DNA of 36,076 nt from Lachnospiraceae bacterium (GCA_024682115.1 JAIKZO010000139.1:1-36076), one strand, 5' to 3'; shown: positions 26,939-35,521, counted from the stretch's first letter. Program-made: numbers and translations. The notes: a model not told the origin generated them from the letters alone.

Positions 26939-28033
26939 TTAACTTCTTCGGGCAATGATATGGTTCTCTACGGCACGAAGACGCTGTTTTAGTCCCGTAA
27001 GTCCGAAAATGAGATTTCTGATCGCGTCAACAGCCGTACCGATGCAGTAAAGGCAAAGCGCGGCAAGTAAAACGCACACTGCCATCTTAGCAGGTCCGTA
27101 GGTTGCGTATACCGCAAATCTGTCCGCCATAAGGTAGCGGAATACCAGCGGCTGTGCATTGAGCAGGTATACTCCGAATGCCAGCGACGATGCCACTTTC
27201 ACTATCTTCATCATAAATCCGCGTATATTCATTCTCGAGAAAATGACCAGCAGACACATTCCCGAAAGGACTATCGGCGGAGAATAATAAGCCAGCAGTC
27301 TGTTAAATCTCTCCGGATTCATTTCATCATAGCCGAGTATGGTCTCTCCGGCGATCTTGAATCCCCAGGTTAAAAGTATGCATATGACAAAAATCAGGAA
27401 CAGTACTTTGCTGCTGTATTTTTCAAGCAATCCGAATCTCTTCATACATGCGCCGAAGAAATAGAAACATCCTATGCTGAGGATCGAACATCCCAGTCTC
27501 AGTGCAAAAACATCGGTATATGAGAGGATCGGAAATACGCAGAACAGCATTATCGCTGCGACAAACATGGTCTTTACCTGTCCCTCGGGCATGTTCTTCA
27601 CTGAATAGTTTATTCCGTTCATGAAGAAGAACACTCCGATATACGCGCTCACATACCAGTAGCTTTCGCTCATCACGGGAAAAAGCATGTTGGTTATCGC
27701 TTCGCGTGTTACGGTCTCCGGCATAAGCACAAAGAAGATCGCCGAACCTATGACCGTGTAGAACATCACTTCAAGCCATATATATATCGCATCGGATACC
27801 CTGTGGTCATGATCAAAACCAACATATCCGGCTATCAGTCCAAACACAACTCCCGAAGGATATGAAAGGATCTCAAGGAACCAGGCCGTATCATAAGAAG
27901 CTGACAATGGTGTCAGATTTGCGAGCACTCCTCCCTTGCCGAGAGTATGAAGGACCATGATCATATAGATAAGGACCATGCGAAGGAATTCTATCCCCAT
28001 ATTCCGTTGTGATTTCTGTACGTCGTTATTCAT
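26939..28033 (-). CDS. Membrane acyltransferase, acyltransferase-3 family (second)
   Basis: 364 residues with about ten membrane helices. The N-terminus NMGIEFLRMVLIYMIMVLHTL has the Arg18 and His29 pair of acyltransferase-3/OafA-like proteins. Later segments (SYWYVSAYIGVFFFMNGINY, SLAFGVYLLNAQPLVF) also fit the family, which acylates exported glycans. The tail is basic (IRNLIFGLTGLKQRLRAVE). It is the last gene of a three-gene operon, three bases after the methyltransferase, with GGAGTAAAG as ribosome site overlapping that gene's stop. The hairpin at 26801-26835 is its likely terminator. Whether it serves the neighbouring galE run is unknown. Confidence 0.85.
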   Translation of the reverse strand: MNNDVQKSQRNMGIEFLRMVLIYMIMVLHTLGKGGVLANLTPLSASYDTAWFLEILSYPSGVVFGLIAGYVGFDHDHRVSDAIYIWLEVMFYTVIGSAIFFVLMPETVTREAITNMLFPVMSESYWYVSAYIGVFFFMNGINYSVKNMPEGQVKTMFVAAIMLFCVFPILSYTDVFALRLGCSILSIGCFYFFGACMKRFGLLEKYSSKVLFLIFVICILLTWGFKIAGETILGYDEMNPERFNRLLAYYSPPIVLSGMCLLVIFSRMNIRGFMMKIVKVASSLAFGVYLLNAQPLVFRYLMADRFAVYATYGPAKMAVCVLLAALCLYCIGTAVDAIRNLIFGLTGLKQRLRAVENHIIARRS

Positions 28034-28036
28034 TCT

Positions 28037-28873
28037 TTACTCCGGGTTTACCAGTACATCCACCGTATGGGAACCGGCGCCGAGAAGCTCCGGACGCAGC
28101 GCGTTCTTTATACGGTAATCCACAAAGAGTTCAAAGGTCTCTTCGTCCATTTCGTTAAGGACATTCCGCATATAATCGGCGCTTCCGTCGGGTGTGAAGA
28201 TATATTTACGGCAAAGACCGGCTTTTTCGTTAAGACGGTCTATATCTTCGAGCCTTACATAATCGTAGAGTTCTTCTTCGTCGGATACGATACCGAAATC
28301 CTCGGTCAGTGCACCTTTTCCGATGCTCTCTTTTATATTTCCTTCCACGAAGCCGTATTTTATCACGGCATAATCGGCCATCACATATCCGGCCAGGATA
28401 AGTCCGCCCTTTTTGGTGATACGCTTTGCTTCGTTAAGAGCCTTTATCTTATCTTCTTCGGAATGAAGATGATATAAAGGACCGAGCAACAGAGTAATAT
28501 CAAACTCACCGTCCTTAAAGTGTTTAAGCTTCCTTGCATCCGACTGGTAAGCAACTATATCCGCATCTTCGGGAAGGTCTTCCCTGACGTGTTTTTTAAG
28601 TATCCCGAGATTGTATTTAACGGGTTCGGCCGCACCTACATGATATCCTTCTTTTGTAAGCGCTATGGAATACCTTCCGGTCCCGGCACCTATATCGGCT
28701 ATCTTAAGCTTTTCGCCCCCGTTGCCGTTATCCGGCATTGAACGGACGCGGATAAGTTCATCAAGAAGCTCGTGAACGTAGTGCATCGTCACACGAAATT
28801 CTACCTGTCCGTGTCTTGAGAGCAATCTCTTGTCTTCGTTGAATTTATTATAGTAAGCAGTAATGTCCGCCAT
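28037..28873 (-). CDS. Class I SAM-dependent methyltransferase
   Basis: 278 residues. Motif I is IADIGAGTGRYSIAL (about 57-71), followed by an acidic residue in GAAEPV, DITLLLGPLYHL as the motif IV region and RITKKGGLILAGYV as post-motif, the class I Rossmann methyltransferase order. The soluble enzyme uses S-adenosylmethionine; the acceptor is unknown. It overlaps the preceding hydrolase stop by one base (TAATG) and is followed three bases later by the acyltransferase. The sequence gives no hint of nucleic acid or protein recognition domains, so a small-molecule substrate is more likely. Confidence 0.87.
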   Translation of the reverse strand: MADITAYYNKFNEDKRLLSRHGQVEFRVTMHYVHELLDELIRVRSMPDNGNGGEKLKIADIGAGTGRYSIALTKEGYHVGAAEPVKYNLGILKKHVREDLPEDADIVAYQSDARKLKHFKDGEFDITLLLGPLYHLHSEEDKIKALNEAKRITKKGGLILAGYVMADYAVIKYGFVEGNIKESIGKGALTEDFGIVSDEEELYDYVRLEDIDRLNEKAGLCRKYIFTPDGSADYMRNVLNEMDEETFELFVDYRIKNALRPELLGAGSHTVDVLVNPE

Positions 28874-29829
28874 TATATTTCATCCGCAAGTTCCCGGACG
28901 AGTGCCTGATATTCGTCCGTTGCATAATAATAACTCATGATATGCTCGGCTTTCGGAACTATCAGTTTCTTTTTTTCACATGTTGCATTATCGTATATCT
29001 CGTTGTGCATATACGTCGGGACAAAGGTATCGGCGTCACCGTGTATCACGAGGAGCTTACCTTTGAAATTCTTTATCTGCTCACGCGGTATCTTTGAATC
29101 TATGTCGTATTTACCGGTCAGTTTGATTATCACTTTTGACATCGGGATAAAGGGATTCTTCGGAAGATGAGCCATCGCCGTGATCTTTTCCGCCATCTCG
29201 TCTATCGCCGATGAGAATCCGCAGTCCTCGATAACAGCTTTTACCGAAGAAGACAGATTCGCTTCTCCCGCTGCGTTGAGCACTGTTGCGGCACCCATGG
29301 ATATTCCGTAAAGGATGATCTTGGAATCCGGACCCGTTTTTTCATCGACCCATCCTATCCATTTTTTTACATCATCCGTTTCGGGAATCGACATTCCTAT
29401 AAAGCGTCCGTCGGAGCGGCCGTGCGATCTTTGGTCTATCACCAGCAGATTAAGGCCGAGGCTGTAAAGAAATTCCAACCTTGATCCGAATTCATAAAGT
29501 CCGCTGTAGCATCTGTAACCGTGAACACAGATCACGGTCTTTGCGGATCCTTCTTTCGCAGGAAGAAAACGTCCCTTAAGTGTGAGTCCGTCATAAGAAG
29601 TTATCGTGACATCCTCGGGATCCCTGGACATGAACCATTTTTCACCGTCGATCGATCTTTGATGCCGGTCCTTTATCTCATCCGTCATGTCGGACGTACT
29701 TATCGACGCATAGTCATAATCCGGCGGCAGGTTTCTGTAAAAGAACAGTCTGACCGTCAGATATGTAATGAGAACGCACACTATGAAGATGACTGCTATG
29801 GCAAGCAGAATGTCCAAAATAAAGCTCAT
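28873..29829 (-). CDS. Membrane-anchored alpha/beta hydrolase
   Basis: 318 residues. A single N-terminal membrane helix (about 5-26) precedes a classic alpha/beta-hydrolase domain: VICVHGYRCYSG, LLVIDQRSHGRSDGR, nucleophile elbow YGISMGAATV (Ser177), acid Asp267 in VIHGDADTFVP and His296 in KAEHIMSY. Such proteins are common in Firmicutes as membrane-associated esterase- or peptidase-like hydrolases (YfhR/BEM46-like) with undefined substrates. First gene of the three-gene operon. The promoter-like site at 29843-29870 would place the RNA start only a few bases before the ATG, and the ribosome site is weak (TAGG). Confidence 0.88.
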   Translation of the reverse strand: MSFILDILLAIAVIFIVCVLITYLTVRLFFYRNLPPDYDYASISTSDMTDEIKDRHQRSIDGEKWFMSRDPEDVTITSYDGLTLKGRFLPAKEGSAKTVICVHGYRCYSGLYEFGSRLEFLYSLGLNLLVIDQRSHGRSDGRFIGMSIPETDDVKKWIGWVDEKTGPDSKIILYGISMGAATVLNAAGEANLSSSVKAVIEDCGFSSAIDEMAEKITAMAHLPKNPFIPMSKVIIKLTGKYDIDSKIPREQIKNFKGKLLVIHGDADTFVPTYMHNEIYDNATCEKKKLIVPKAEHIMSYYYATDEYQALVRELADEI

Positions 29830-29842
29830 AATGCCTATACTT

Positions 29843-29870
29843 ATAATACGCTACGGAGCAGTATGTTCAA
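29843..29870 (-). promoter_or_regulatory. Promoter candidate of the hydrolase-methyltransferase-acyltransferase operon
   Basis: TTGAAC (29865-29870), a 16-base spacer, then TATTAT (29843-29848) on the minus strand. It lies in the 49-base gap after metF, with the -10 only 13 bases before the ATG, implying a very short leader. Confidence 0.45.
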
Positions 29871-29878
29871 ATTTCATA

Positions 29879-30745
29879 TCAGCGTTTTACCAGGCAACGG
29901 ATGCCGTCGCAGATGCGCTTGGCTACCGCAGGTTTGTTCATCGTGTAAAGGTGGATGCCGTCGACGTTATTGGCAAGCAGGTCAACGACCTGGCTTAATG
30001 CGTGGATCATTCCGGCCTCGTAGAGGGCATCGTTGTCCGAACCGTAAGCACGGAGTATCCTTTCGAATTTCTCATCGAGGTTTGCGCCGCAGGTATCTAC
30101 CATGCGCCTGATCTGCTTTTCATTTATTACCGGCATGATACCGGGTGTGATCGGGCGATCGATCCCGGCGATCCTGCAGTCTTCGATGAACTTATAGTAA
30201 TTCTCATTGTTAAAGAATAACTGTGAAAGCAGGATATCCGCTCCCGCATCGACCTTCTTTTTAAGGTTCACCATCTCGCTCACATGATCGGGCGAATCGG
30301 GATGGTCCTCCGGGTAGCAGGCACCGAGCACGCAGAAATTCGTTGTTTCCTTAAGGTATGTGATAAGATCGGAAGCATGTTTGAAATCATCCTTCTCCGT
30401 AAGGTTCGGATTCCTGTCACCGCGAAGGGCAAGAACATTTTCAATCCCCTCTGCCGCGATCTCTTTGGCAAACTCGTCGATCTCATGTCTGTCATAGCAA
30501 AGACATGTAAGATGTACCACGGGCTCAACATGATATACTTCCTTTATCTTTTTTGCGAGCGCTATGGTCTTATTGTTGTTTGAGCTTCCTCCTGCACCGA
30601 ATGTCACACTTATATAATCGGGCTTCAGTTCACAGAGCACATCGAGTGTCGGCTCTATATCCTTAAGCTCGTCATCTTTCTTCGGCGGAAAGATCTCAAA
30701 TGAAAGAACGTTCTTTTTGTTTGCGTAAATGTCTGTCAGTTTCAT
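29879..30745 (-). CDS. metF: 5,10-methylenetetrahydrofolate reductase
   Basis: 288 residues, the usual bacterial length. LSFEIFPPK carries the catalytic Glu (Glu17), with YISVTFGAGGS, HLTCLCYDR, VLALRGDRNP and ADILLSQLFFNN as further MetF blocks for FAD and folate binding. It reduces methylenetetrahydrofolate to methyltetrahydrofolate in the cytoplasm, feeding methionine synthesis or one-carbon metabolism. AAGGA precedes the ATG. It has its own extended -10 promoter and is not followed by metH here. No riboswitch is apparent in its roughly 35-base leader. Confidence 0.96.
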   Translation of the reverse strand: MKLTDIYANKKNVLSFEIFPPKKDDELKDIEPTLDVLCELKPDYISVTFGAGGSSNNNKTIALAKKIKEVYHVEPVVHLTCLCYDRHEIDEFAKEIAAEGIENVLALRGDRNPNLTEKDDFKHASDLITYLKETTNFCVLGACYPEDHPDSPDHVSEMVNLKKKVDAGADILLSQLFFNNENYYKFIEDCRIAGIDRPITPGIMPVINEKQIRRMVDTCGANLDEKFERILRAYGSDNDALYEAGMIHALSQVVDLLANNVDGIHLYTMNKPAVAKRICDGIRCLVKR

Positions 30746-30785
30746 ATTGTCCGAATCCTTATATTATTTTTTACCCCAACTATAT

Positions 30786-30794
30786 ATTATAACA
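30786..30794 (-). promoter_or_regulatory. Extended -10 promoter element of metF
   Basis: TGTTATAAT on the minus strand, a perfect -10 with the TGn extension. The -35 region at 17 bases is poor (GGGAAT). The predicted RNA start is near 30779, about 35 bases before the metF ATG. Confidence 0.6.
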
Positions 30795-30834
30795 AGTTTT
30801 GAGATATTATTCCCGTTTCTGTGCCGGATATTTT

Positions 30835-31647
30835 TCACGGCCGCGTCAGATATCTTCTGACGGCCGCAAAACAGTCGTTCAGCATATCGTAATCTATTAT
30901 CCCGTCTTTGCCGAAAGCAGTGGCTTCAACCGTAAATGTATCATCATATCCCGTCTTTTTGACAAACCCGAAAAACCTGTCAAAATCTATATGTCCCGCA
31001 CCCACGGGAAGCACCTTAAGGTTTGACCAGTCCATATATCCTCCGCCGTAATCGTTAACGTGGTAGTGGCGGATGTGCGGGATCATATATGAACAACCGT
31101 CAGAATAGATCATATCGAGCTGTCCGTGGAAATCCGCCATCTTGGTATCGAATATCAGTCCCGCATCCGGGTATCTTTCCAAAAGTTCCTTCCATCTGGT
31201 CATCGGATCCTTTCGATTACAGAGCACATTCTCTATAAGAAGATCGACTCCGTTATCTTCGGCGATCGAGCGCAGTTTTCCGTAGATCTCAAGGCTGTGA
31301 GGATAATCCGAATCGGATATGACACCGTTCCAAAGATGCATGACCATTTTCCGGGCGCCTATGATCGAAGCAACCCTGCAGTTGATCTCAAAATGATCCA
31401 AAGCTGTTTCGTCATCGTGCTGCGTTATAAGTTCACCCACCGTCTTCTGGCAGTGCATGGTCGGGAAAGGATAACCCGTGCTTACCAGGTAATCAGCGAT
31501 CTCCTTCCAGTTCACATACCAGTCGCTGTAGAACATGAACTCAAGCCCGTCACAGTTTAAGCGCGGAAATATTTCTTCAAGCAATCTTATGTTTCTTCCG
31601 TTGGGGCGTCCGATCAGAGCCCCTGTGCTGCATAGTATCTTGGACAT
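30835..31647 (-). CDS. Sugar-phosphate isomerase/epimerase-like TIM-barrel protein (xylose isomerase-like/AP endonuclease family 2 fold)
   Basis: 270 residues from the chosen start. LEEIFPRLNCDGLEFMFYSD, PTMHCQKTVGE, DLLIENVLCNRKDP, GLIFDTKMADFHGQ, IRHYHVNDYGGG and TFTVEATAF supply the Glu, Asp and His metal ligands of this superfamily. Members isomerise or epimerise sugars or cleave abasic DNA (Nfo); lack of the strict Nfo motifs favours sugar metabolism. The frame is open much further upstream, but that region runs into the divergent peptidase gene and has no coding sense. The ATG at 31647 begins MSKILCSTGALIGRP, fitting the first barrel strand. There is no ribosome site, and a perfect extended -10 ends six bases before it, so the RNA may be leaderless. 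Confidence 0.82.
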   Translation of the reverse strand: MSKILCSTGALIGRPNGRNIRLLEEIFPRLNCDGLEFMFYSDWYVNWKEIADYLVSTGYPFPTMHCQKTVGELITQHDDETALDHFEINCRVASIIGARKMVMHLWNGVISDSDYPHSLEIYGKLRSIAEDNGVDLLIENVLCNRKDPMTRWKELLERYPDAGLIFDTKMADFHGQLDMIYSDGCSYMIPHIRHYHVNDYGGGYMDWSNLKVLPVGAGHIDFDRFFGFVKKTGYDDTFTVEATAFGKDGIIDYDMLNDCFAAVRRYLTRP

Positions 31648-31653
31648 AGACAC

Positions 31654-31662
31654 ATTATACCA
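31654..31662 (-). promoter_or_regulatory. Extended -10 promoter giving a probably leaderless transcript
   Basis: TGGTATAAT on the minus strand, with six bases between it and the ATG at 31647. RNA would start at or within a base or two of the start codon. The -35 region is weak (TCGGCA at 18 bases). Confidence 0.62.
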
Positions 31663-31712
31663 AGAAAACGGGCAGATTGCCGAGCAATTCTCTTTTTCTG
31701 TCATCATTCCTG

Positions 31713-31721
31713 TGTTAAAAT
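31713..31721 (+). promoter_or_regulatory. Extended -10 promoter candidate for the clostripain-like peptidase
   Basis: TGTTAAAAT on the plus strand, 52 bases before the peptidase ATG, within a T-rich upstream region but without a clear -35. A second possibility is TATAAC at 31751-31756 with TTGGGG 15 bases upstream. Confidence 0.4.
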
Positions 31722-31773
31722 ACTGAACGTTGGGGTCAAAAGACCAAAAATATAACGATCTTAGGAAATTGCC

Positions 31774-33360
31774 ATGAAAATAAAAAGAAAGCACAGGGGT
31801 ATCCTCCTTATACTGATCCTCATTCTTACCATGTTTACGCTTAGCGGATGTGACGACATTTCGGAAGAAGATGATGACGATCAGGAAACAGCGCAATACC
31901 AGGAATACGATGACGACCTTCAAGATATCGAACCGATAAGCATAGACAGTGATGCAAGATCCGCAACCGTCCTTGTCTACATGAACGGATCCGATCTTGA
32001 GACCAAGGCGGGTGAAGCCTCGAACGATATCGCAGAAATGCTCGGTTCCGGTGTCGGCCGTAATGTAAACGTTCTCATACAGACCATGGGGACAAAAGAC
32101 TGGCAGGATTTCGGCATTTCTTCTAAAACAACGCAGATATACAGAGCGAACGAACGCGATCTTGAGCTCCTTGAAGATGATCTCGGTCAGCTTAAATGCA
32201 CACGTTCCGAAACTCTTTCCGATTTCATAGATTACGGAAAAACAAATTATCCCGCCGACAGATATATCCTTATTTTCTGGGACCACGGCGGCGGACCCGT
32301 ATACGGATTCGGATATGACGAGTGGCATGGTGACTCCGATTCACTTACTCTTGATGAGATCCGAGATGCATTGGAAGAAAATTCGGACATTTCTTTTGAT
32401 ATCATCGGAATGGATTGCTGTATCATGGCAAGTCTTGAGACCTGTTATGTTCTTTCACCCTACTGCAGATATGCGATACTGTCCGAAGATTTCGAATCGG
32501 GGCTCGGTTGGGAATATACGAGCTGGCTTAAGATGCTCGAGGAATCACCCGGCGTATCTGCTGCCATGCTCGGGAAAAAGATCATCGATGATATGATAGC
32601 GGATAATGAAAACGATCTTCTTGAAGGCGGATCTTCCACGTTGATAATGGTCAATGAAAAAGTTATCCCCGAAGTCATGGATAAGTGGATAGAATTTGCC
32701 TATGAAAACACCGATAAACTCCTTGATTCAAACTTCAGTAAACTTCACATGGCCAAAGGAAGGAGCCTTACCAAAGGCTTCTGGGATTTCTGGGATGAAG
32801 ACCTTAGCTATGTGACAATGGAAGATTTTTATGTAAGTGACATACTCTCCATCGTGGAAAGCATCGGAGGCGAAGAGAGGACCACCGAAGACCTGAAAGC
32901 CTCTCTTAAAAGCTGTGCCTCATATTTCGGACATACCGCTGACAAGGACGAACTTACGGGACTTGCCATTTCTCTTCCTTACGGCAACCCGGAATACTAT
33001 TCAAAGCAGGCAAAGATCTATACAAACTGCGGGCTGGACAGCGAATACGTCACCTGGCTTAAGAAATTCGTCAATGCAGACGGAAGCGACAACTATTATG
33101 ACTACGATGAATTCGAAGAATCCTGGGGCGGATGGGAAGAATACGAAGAAGGCTGGCAGTGCTGCGACGAAGATGAAGACTTCGAAGACTGGGAATACGA
33201 TTACGAAGACGATATCTGGTATTGTTATGAAGACGGAAATATCTTTCTGTATGATGAAGAATCCGATCTGCTGTTCGTATATGATGAAGAAAGCGAAGAG
33301 CTCTACTATTATGATGAGGACGATGATGAGTGGTATCTTATAGATGATGAAGATCTCTGA
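31774..33360 (+). CDS. Clostripain-family (C11) cysteine peptidase, lipoprotein with long acidic/aromatic tail
   Basis: 528 residues. A lipoprotein signal (KIKRKHRG, hydrophobic stretch, LSGC with Cys26) anchors it outside the membrane. An acidic linker (30-55) leads to the C11 domain: TVLVYMNGSDLE, ILIFWDHGGGP with catalytic His171, LTLDEIRDAL, and IGMDCCIMAS, where Cys216 aligns with the clostripain nucleophile. Such enzymes cleave after Arg or Lys, often after self-processing. From about residue 430 to the end the tail is almost wholly Asp, Glu, Tyr and Trp in short repeats (LYDEESDLLFVYDEESEELYYYDED), a feature not needed for catalysis. AGGAAATTGCC precedes the ATG. It is the only clear plus-strand gene and stands alone, ended by a strong terminator. 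Confidence 0.92.
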   Translation: MKIKRKHRGILLILILILTMFTLSGCDDISEEDDDDQETAQYQEYDDDLQDIEPISIDSDARSATVLVYMNGSDLETKAGEASNDIAEMLGSGVGRNVNVLIQTMGTKDWQDFGISSKTTQIYRANERDLELLEDDLGQLKCTRSETLSDFIDYGKTNYPADRYILIFWDHGGGPVYGFGYDEWHGDSDSLTLDEIRDALEENSDISFDIIGMDCCIMASLETCYVLSPYCRYAILSEDFESGLGWEYTSWLKMLEESPGVSAAMLGKKIIDDMIADNENDLLEGGSSTLIMVNEKVIPEVMDKWIEFAYENTDKLLDSNFSKLHMAKGRSLTKGFWDFWDEDLSYVTMEDFYVSDILSIVESIGGEERTTEDLKASLKSCASYFGHTADKDELTGLAISLPYGNPEYYSKQAKIYTNCGLDSEYVTWLKKFVNADGSDNYYDYDEFEESWGGWEEYEEGWQCCDEDEDFEDWEYDYEDDIWYCYEDGNIFLYDEESDLLFVYDEESEELYYYDEDDDEWYLIDDEDL

Positions 33361-33376
33361 TCAATGAGAATAAATT

Positions 33377-33413
33377 CGGGACCGGTTGATGTAATATCAC
33401 CGGTCCCGTTTTT
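33377..33413 (+). terminator. Strong intrinsic terminator of the clostripain-like gene
   Basis: CGGGACCGG pairs perfectly with CCGGTCCCG, extended inward by TGAT/ATCA, and is followed by TTTTT on the plus strand. It starts 17 bases after the stop codon. The same hairpin lies just beyond the MATE stop on the other strand and may serve both, although the T-tract on that side (AATTTATT) is weaker. Confidence 0.95.
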
Positions 33414-33416
33414 ACA

Positions 33417-34829
33417 TTATGAATCCACCAGACTTCTGGCCCACAGGCCCGTGCGAAGAAGCAGCGTTCCTATTATGATTTTTATGATATCCGTCGAGAG
33501 CACCAGGAAGTATACCGTAGTGATCCCGAAAGGCGAATACTTTGCCAGAAGGAATGAGATCGGAACACCGAATATCCACATGAATCCGCTGTCGAAAAGG
33601 AATGTTATGAATGTTTTTCCTCCCGACCTCAGTGCGAAATACGTAGAATGCAGATAAGCCTGCAAAGGCATGAATATCGCCGCTATCCTTATCATGTGGC
33701 CGGCAAGTTCTTTTACCTCGTCATATGTTTTGTAGATTCGCGGGAAAAGCGGTCCCACGAGGAACATCACGGTACTTATGAATATGGTCAGTGTCGTCGA
33801 AAAAGCAATGATCCTGTATGCGGTCAGTTTGCCTTCCTGTACTTCGCCTGCGCCGAACTGCTGCCCGACCATGATGGCGACCGCATCACCGAGAGCTATG
33901 AATATGATGTTGAATACATTGCATATTGTCACGCAGATGTTCATTCCCGCGACTACGGCAAGACCTCTCGTCGAAAGACAGGCATTCTGCGTAGTGACTC
34001 CGAGTGACCATAATGTCTCATTTAACATAAGGGGAAGGGCGAGTACGATGACTTTTCCGAGAAGTGCCCCCGGAACCTTAAGCGTCTTGTATGTTCCCTC
34101 AAAGTAAGGATTCTTTTCAAGATGAGTATGCGAATAACCCGCAACTATCGTCAGCTGCACGCATCTTGATACGACCGTAGCAGCAGCAGCTCCAACAACT
34201 CCGAGCTCCGGCGCCCCGAACTTTCCGAATATCAGAATGTAATTGAGCACGAGGTTTACGAAGACCGCGGCGATAGATGCTTTCATCGGAAGCGAAGTCT
34301 CTCCTGACTCCCTGAGTGTCGAAGAATACGAAAATTCCACAGCCAGCGGGATCTGCCCGATGAGCATGACCTTAAGGTAGTCCCTTCCGTATCTTAACGT
34401 TGCTTCTAGATCCCCGCTTTCCGAGCCTTCGTGAAGGAACATCGATATAAGGTTGTCCCCGAATATCAAAAGAACGATGACCGTAGCGATCAGTATCACC
34501 GCGCTGATAACGAGCTTTATCCTGAAGGTGTTCCTTACTCCTTCGTAATCTCCTTTTCCGTAGTACTGCGCACCCAGAACTCCGGCACCCGATGTTGCGC
34601 CGAAAAGACAGAGCATCACGATAAAAAGAAGCTGATTCACGATGGAGACTCCGGACATCTGCTCGGTGCCGACTCTTCCAACCATGATATTATCAAGCAT
34701 CCCGACAAAGTTCGTGATACCGTTCTGCAACATGATGGGCACAGCAATAAGAAGGACTTTTTTGTAAAAGTCCTTCCCACCGATCAGATCCTTTATTCTT
34801 AATTTGTTTCGAGTCGTACTGTTTTCCAT
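33417..34829 (-). CDS. MATE family efflux transporter
   Basis: 470 residues with about twelve membrane helices in two similar halves. ILIAVPIMLQNGITNFVGMLDNIMVGRVG-type sequence near residues 27-55 and LALPLMLNETLWSLGVTTQNA after the midpoint are the paired MATE signatures (shortened here). It would export cationic drugs or metabolites using a sodium or proton gradient. The ribosome site is poor. The gene begins 14 bases after the beta-helix protein gene, so the two are probably one transcript. Substrate unknown; the family also includes exporters of natural products and wall precursors. Confidence 0.93.
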   Translation of the reverse strand: MENSTTRNKLRIKDLIGGKDFYKKVLLIAVPIMLQNGITNFVGMLDNIMVGRVGTEQMSGVSIVNQLLFIVMLCLFGATSGAGVLGAQYYGKGDYEGVRNTFRIKLVISAVILIATVIVLLIFGDNLISMFLHEGSESGDLEATLRYGRDYLKVMLIGQIPLAVEFSYSSTLRESGETSLPMKASIAAVFVNLVLNYILIFGKFGAPELGVVGAAAATVVSRCVQLTIVAGYSHTHLEKNPYFEGTYKTLKVPGALLGKVIVLALPLMLNETLWSLGVTTQNACLSTRGLAVVAGMNICVTICNVFNIIFIALGDAVAIMVGQQFGAGEVQEGKLTAYRIIAFSTTLTIFISTVMFLVGPLFPRIYKTYDEVKELAGHMIRIAAIFMPLQAYLHSTYFALRSGGKTFITFLFDSGFMWIFGVPISFLLAKYSPFGITTVYFLVLSTDIIKIIIGTLLLRTGLWARSLVDS

Positions 34830-34843
34830 AACTTTTGAATAAA

Positions 34844-35521
34844 CTAGGATTTGGCGACGATCTCCGTTCCCTTTCCGCTCTTAAATATGGAATCGGACGG
34901 TACCACGCCGCGTACCGATGATGTAGGATATACATTTGTATGCGAACCTATAACGGTTCCGGGATTTAAAACACTGTTGCATCCGACCTCTACGAAATCG
35001 CCGAGCATGGCTCCGAATTTCTTAAGGCCCGTTTCGATCTGTTCTCCGTTTGCTTTTACTATGACAAGAGTCTTATCCGACTTAACATTTGAAGTAATGG
35101 AACCGGCACCCATGTGGGATTTAAATCCGAGTACCGAATCTCCTACATAGTTATAGTGAGGAACCTGAACCCCATCTGAGATGATAACGTTCTTAAGCTC
35201 AACAGAGTTACCGACCACGCATCCGTTGCCGACAAGTGCGCTTCCTCTTATGAAGGCAGCCTGTCTGACTTCAGTTTCTTCACCTATGATACAGGGAGAT
35301 CCCAGATAAGCCGAAGGAAATACCTTTGCTGACTTGGCAACCCATACGCCCTCCGAAGGGTTATCGTATTTCTCGGGATCGAGTGTAGGTCCGATCTCCA
35401 AAATGATACTCTTTATATCCTTAAGTATTTCCCAGGGATATGTAACCTTTTCCAGATAAGGCCATGCAAGTGTATGACCGGGTTCAAATAATTCCGAAAC
35501 TTTAAGTTGTATGTCTGCCAT
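34844..35521 (-). CDS. Left-handed beta-helix (hexapeptide repeat) protein, GlmU-like C-terminal fold
   Basis: 225 residues. After about 60 residues (VSELFEPGHTLAWPYLEKV, YPWEILKDI) the protein becomes a series of hexapeptide turns: VWVAKSAKVFPSAYLGSPCI, AAFIRGSALVGNGCVVGNSV, then GAMLGDFVEVGCNSVLNPGT and IGSHTNVYPTSSVRG. This is the left-handed beta-helix of GlmU and related acyl- or nucleotidyltransferases. No pyrophosphorylase domain (GxGTRM) is present, so it is not a full GlmU. Close relatives are often labelled UDP-GlcNAc pyrophosphorylase-related. It may act as an acetyltransferase or regulatory sugar-nucleotide-binding protein. GGAGGAAATG is an excellent ribosome site. Confidence 0.85.
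   Translation of the reverse strand: MADIQLKVSELFEPGHTLAWPYLEKVTYPWEILKDIKSIILEIGPTLDPEKYDNPSEGVWVAKSAKVFPSAYLGSPCIIGEETEVRQAAFIRGSALVGNGCVVGNSVELKNVIISDGVQVPHYNYVGDSVLGFKSHMGAGSITSNVKSDKTLVIVKANGEQIETGLKKFGAMLGDFVEVGCNSVLNPGTVIGSHTNVYPTSSVRGVVPSDSIFKSGKGTEIVAKS

Noticed and set aside
31728-31746. GGTC-AAAA-GACC small palindrome before the peptidase gene as an operator
   Set aside because: Four base pairs are expected by chance and no second copy is present nearby.
31648-32328. Upstream extension of the isomerase-like reading frame to nearly 500 codons
   Set aside because: The extra part is antisense to the well-supported peptidase gene, has no coherent domain, and the ATG at 31647 begins the first barrel strand directly after a promoter.
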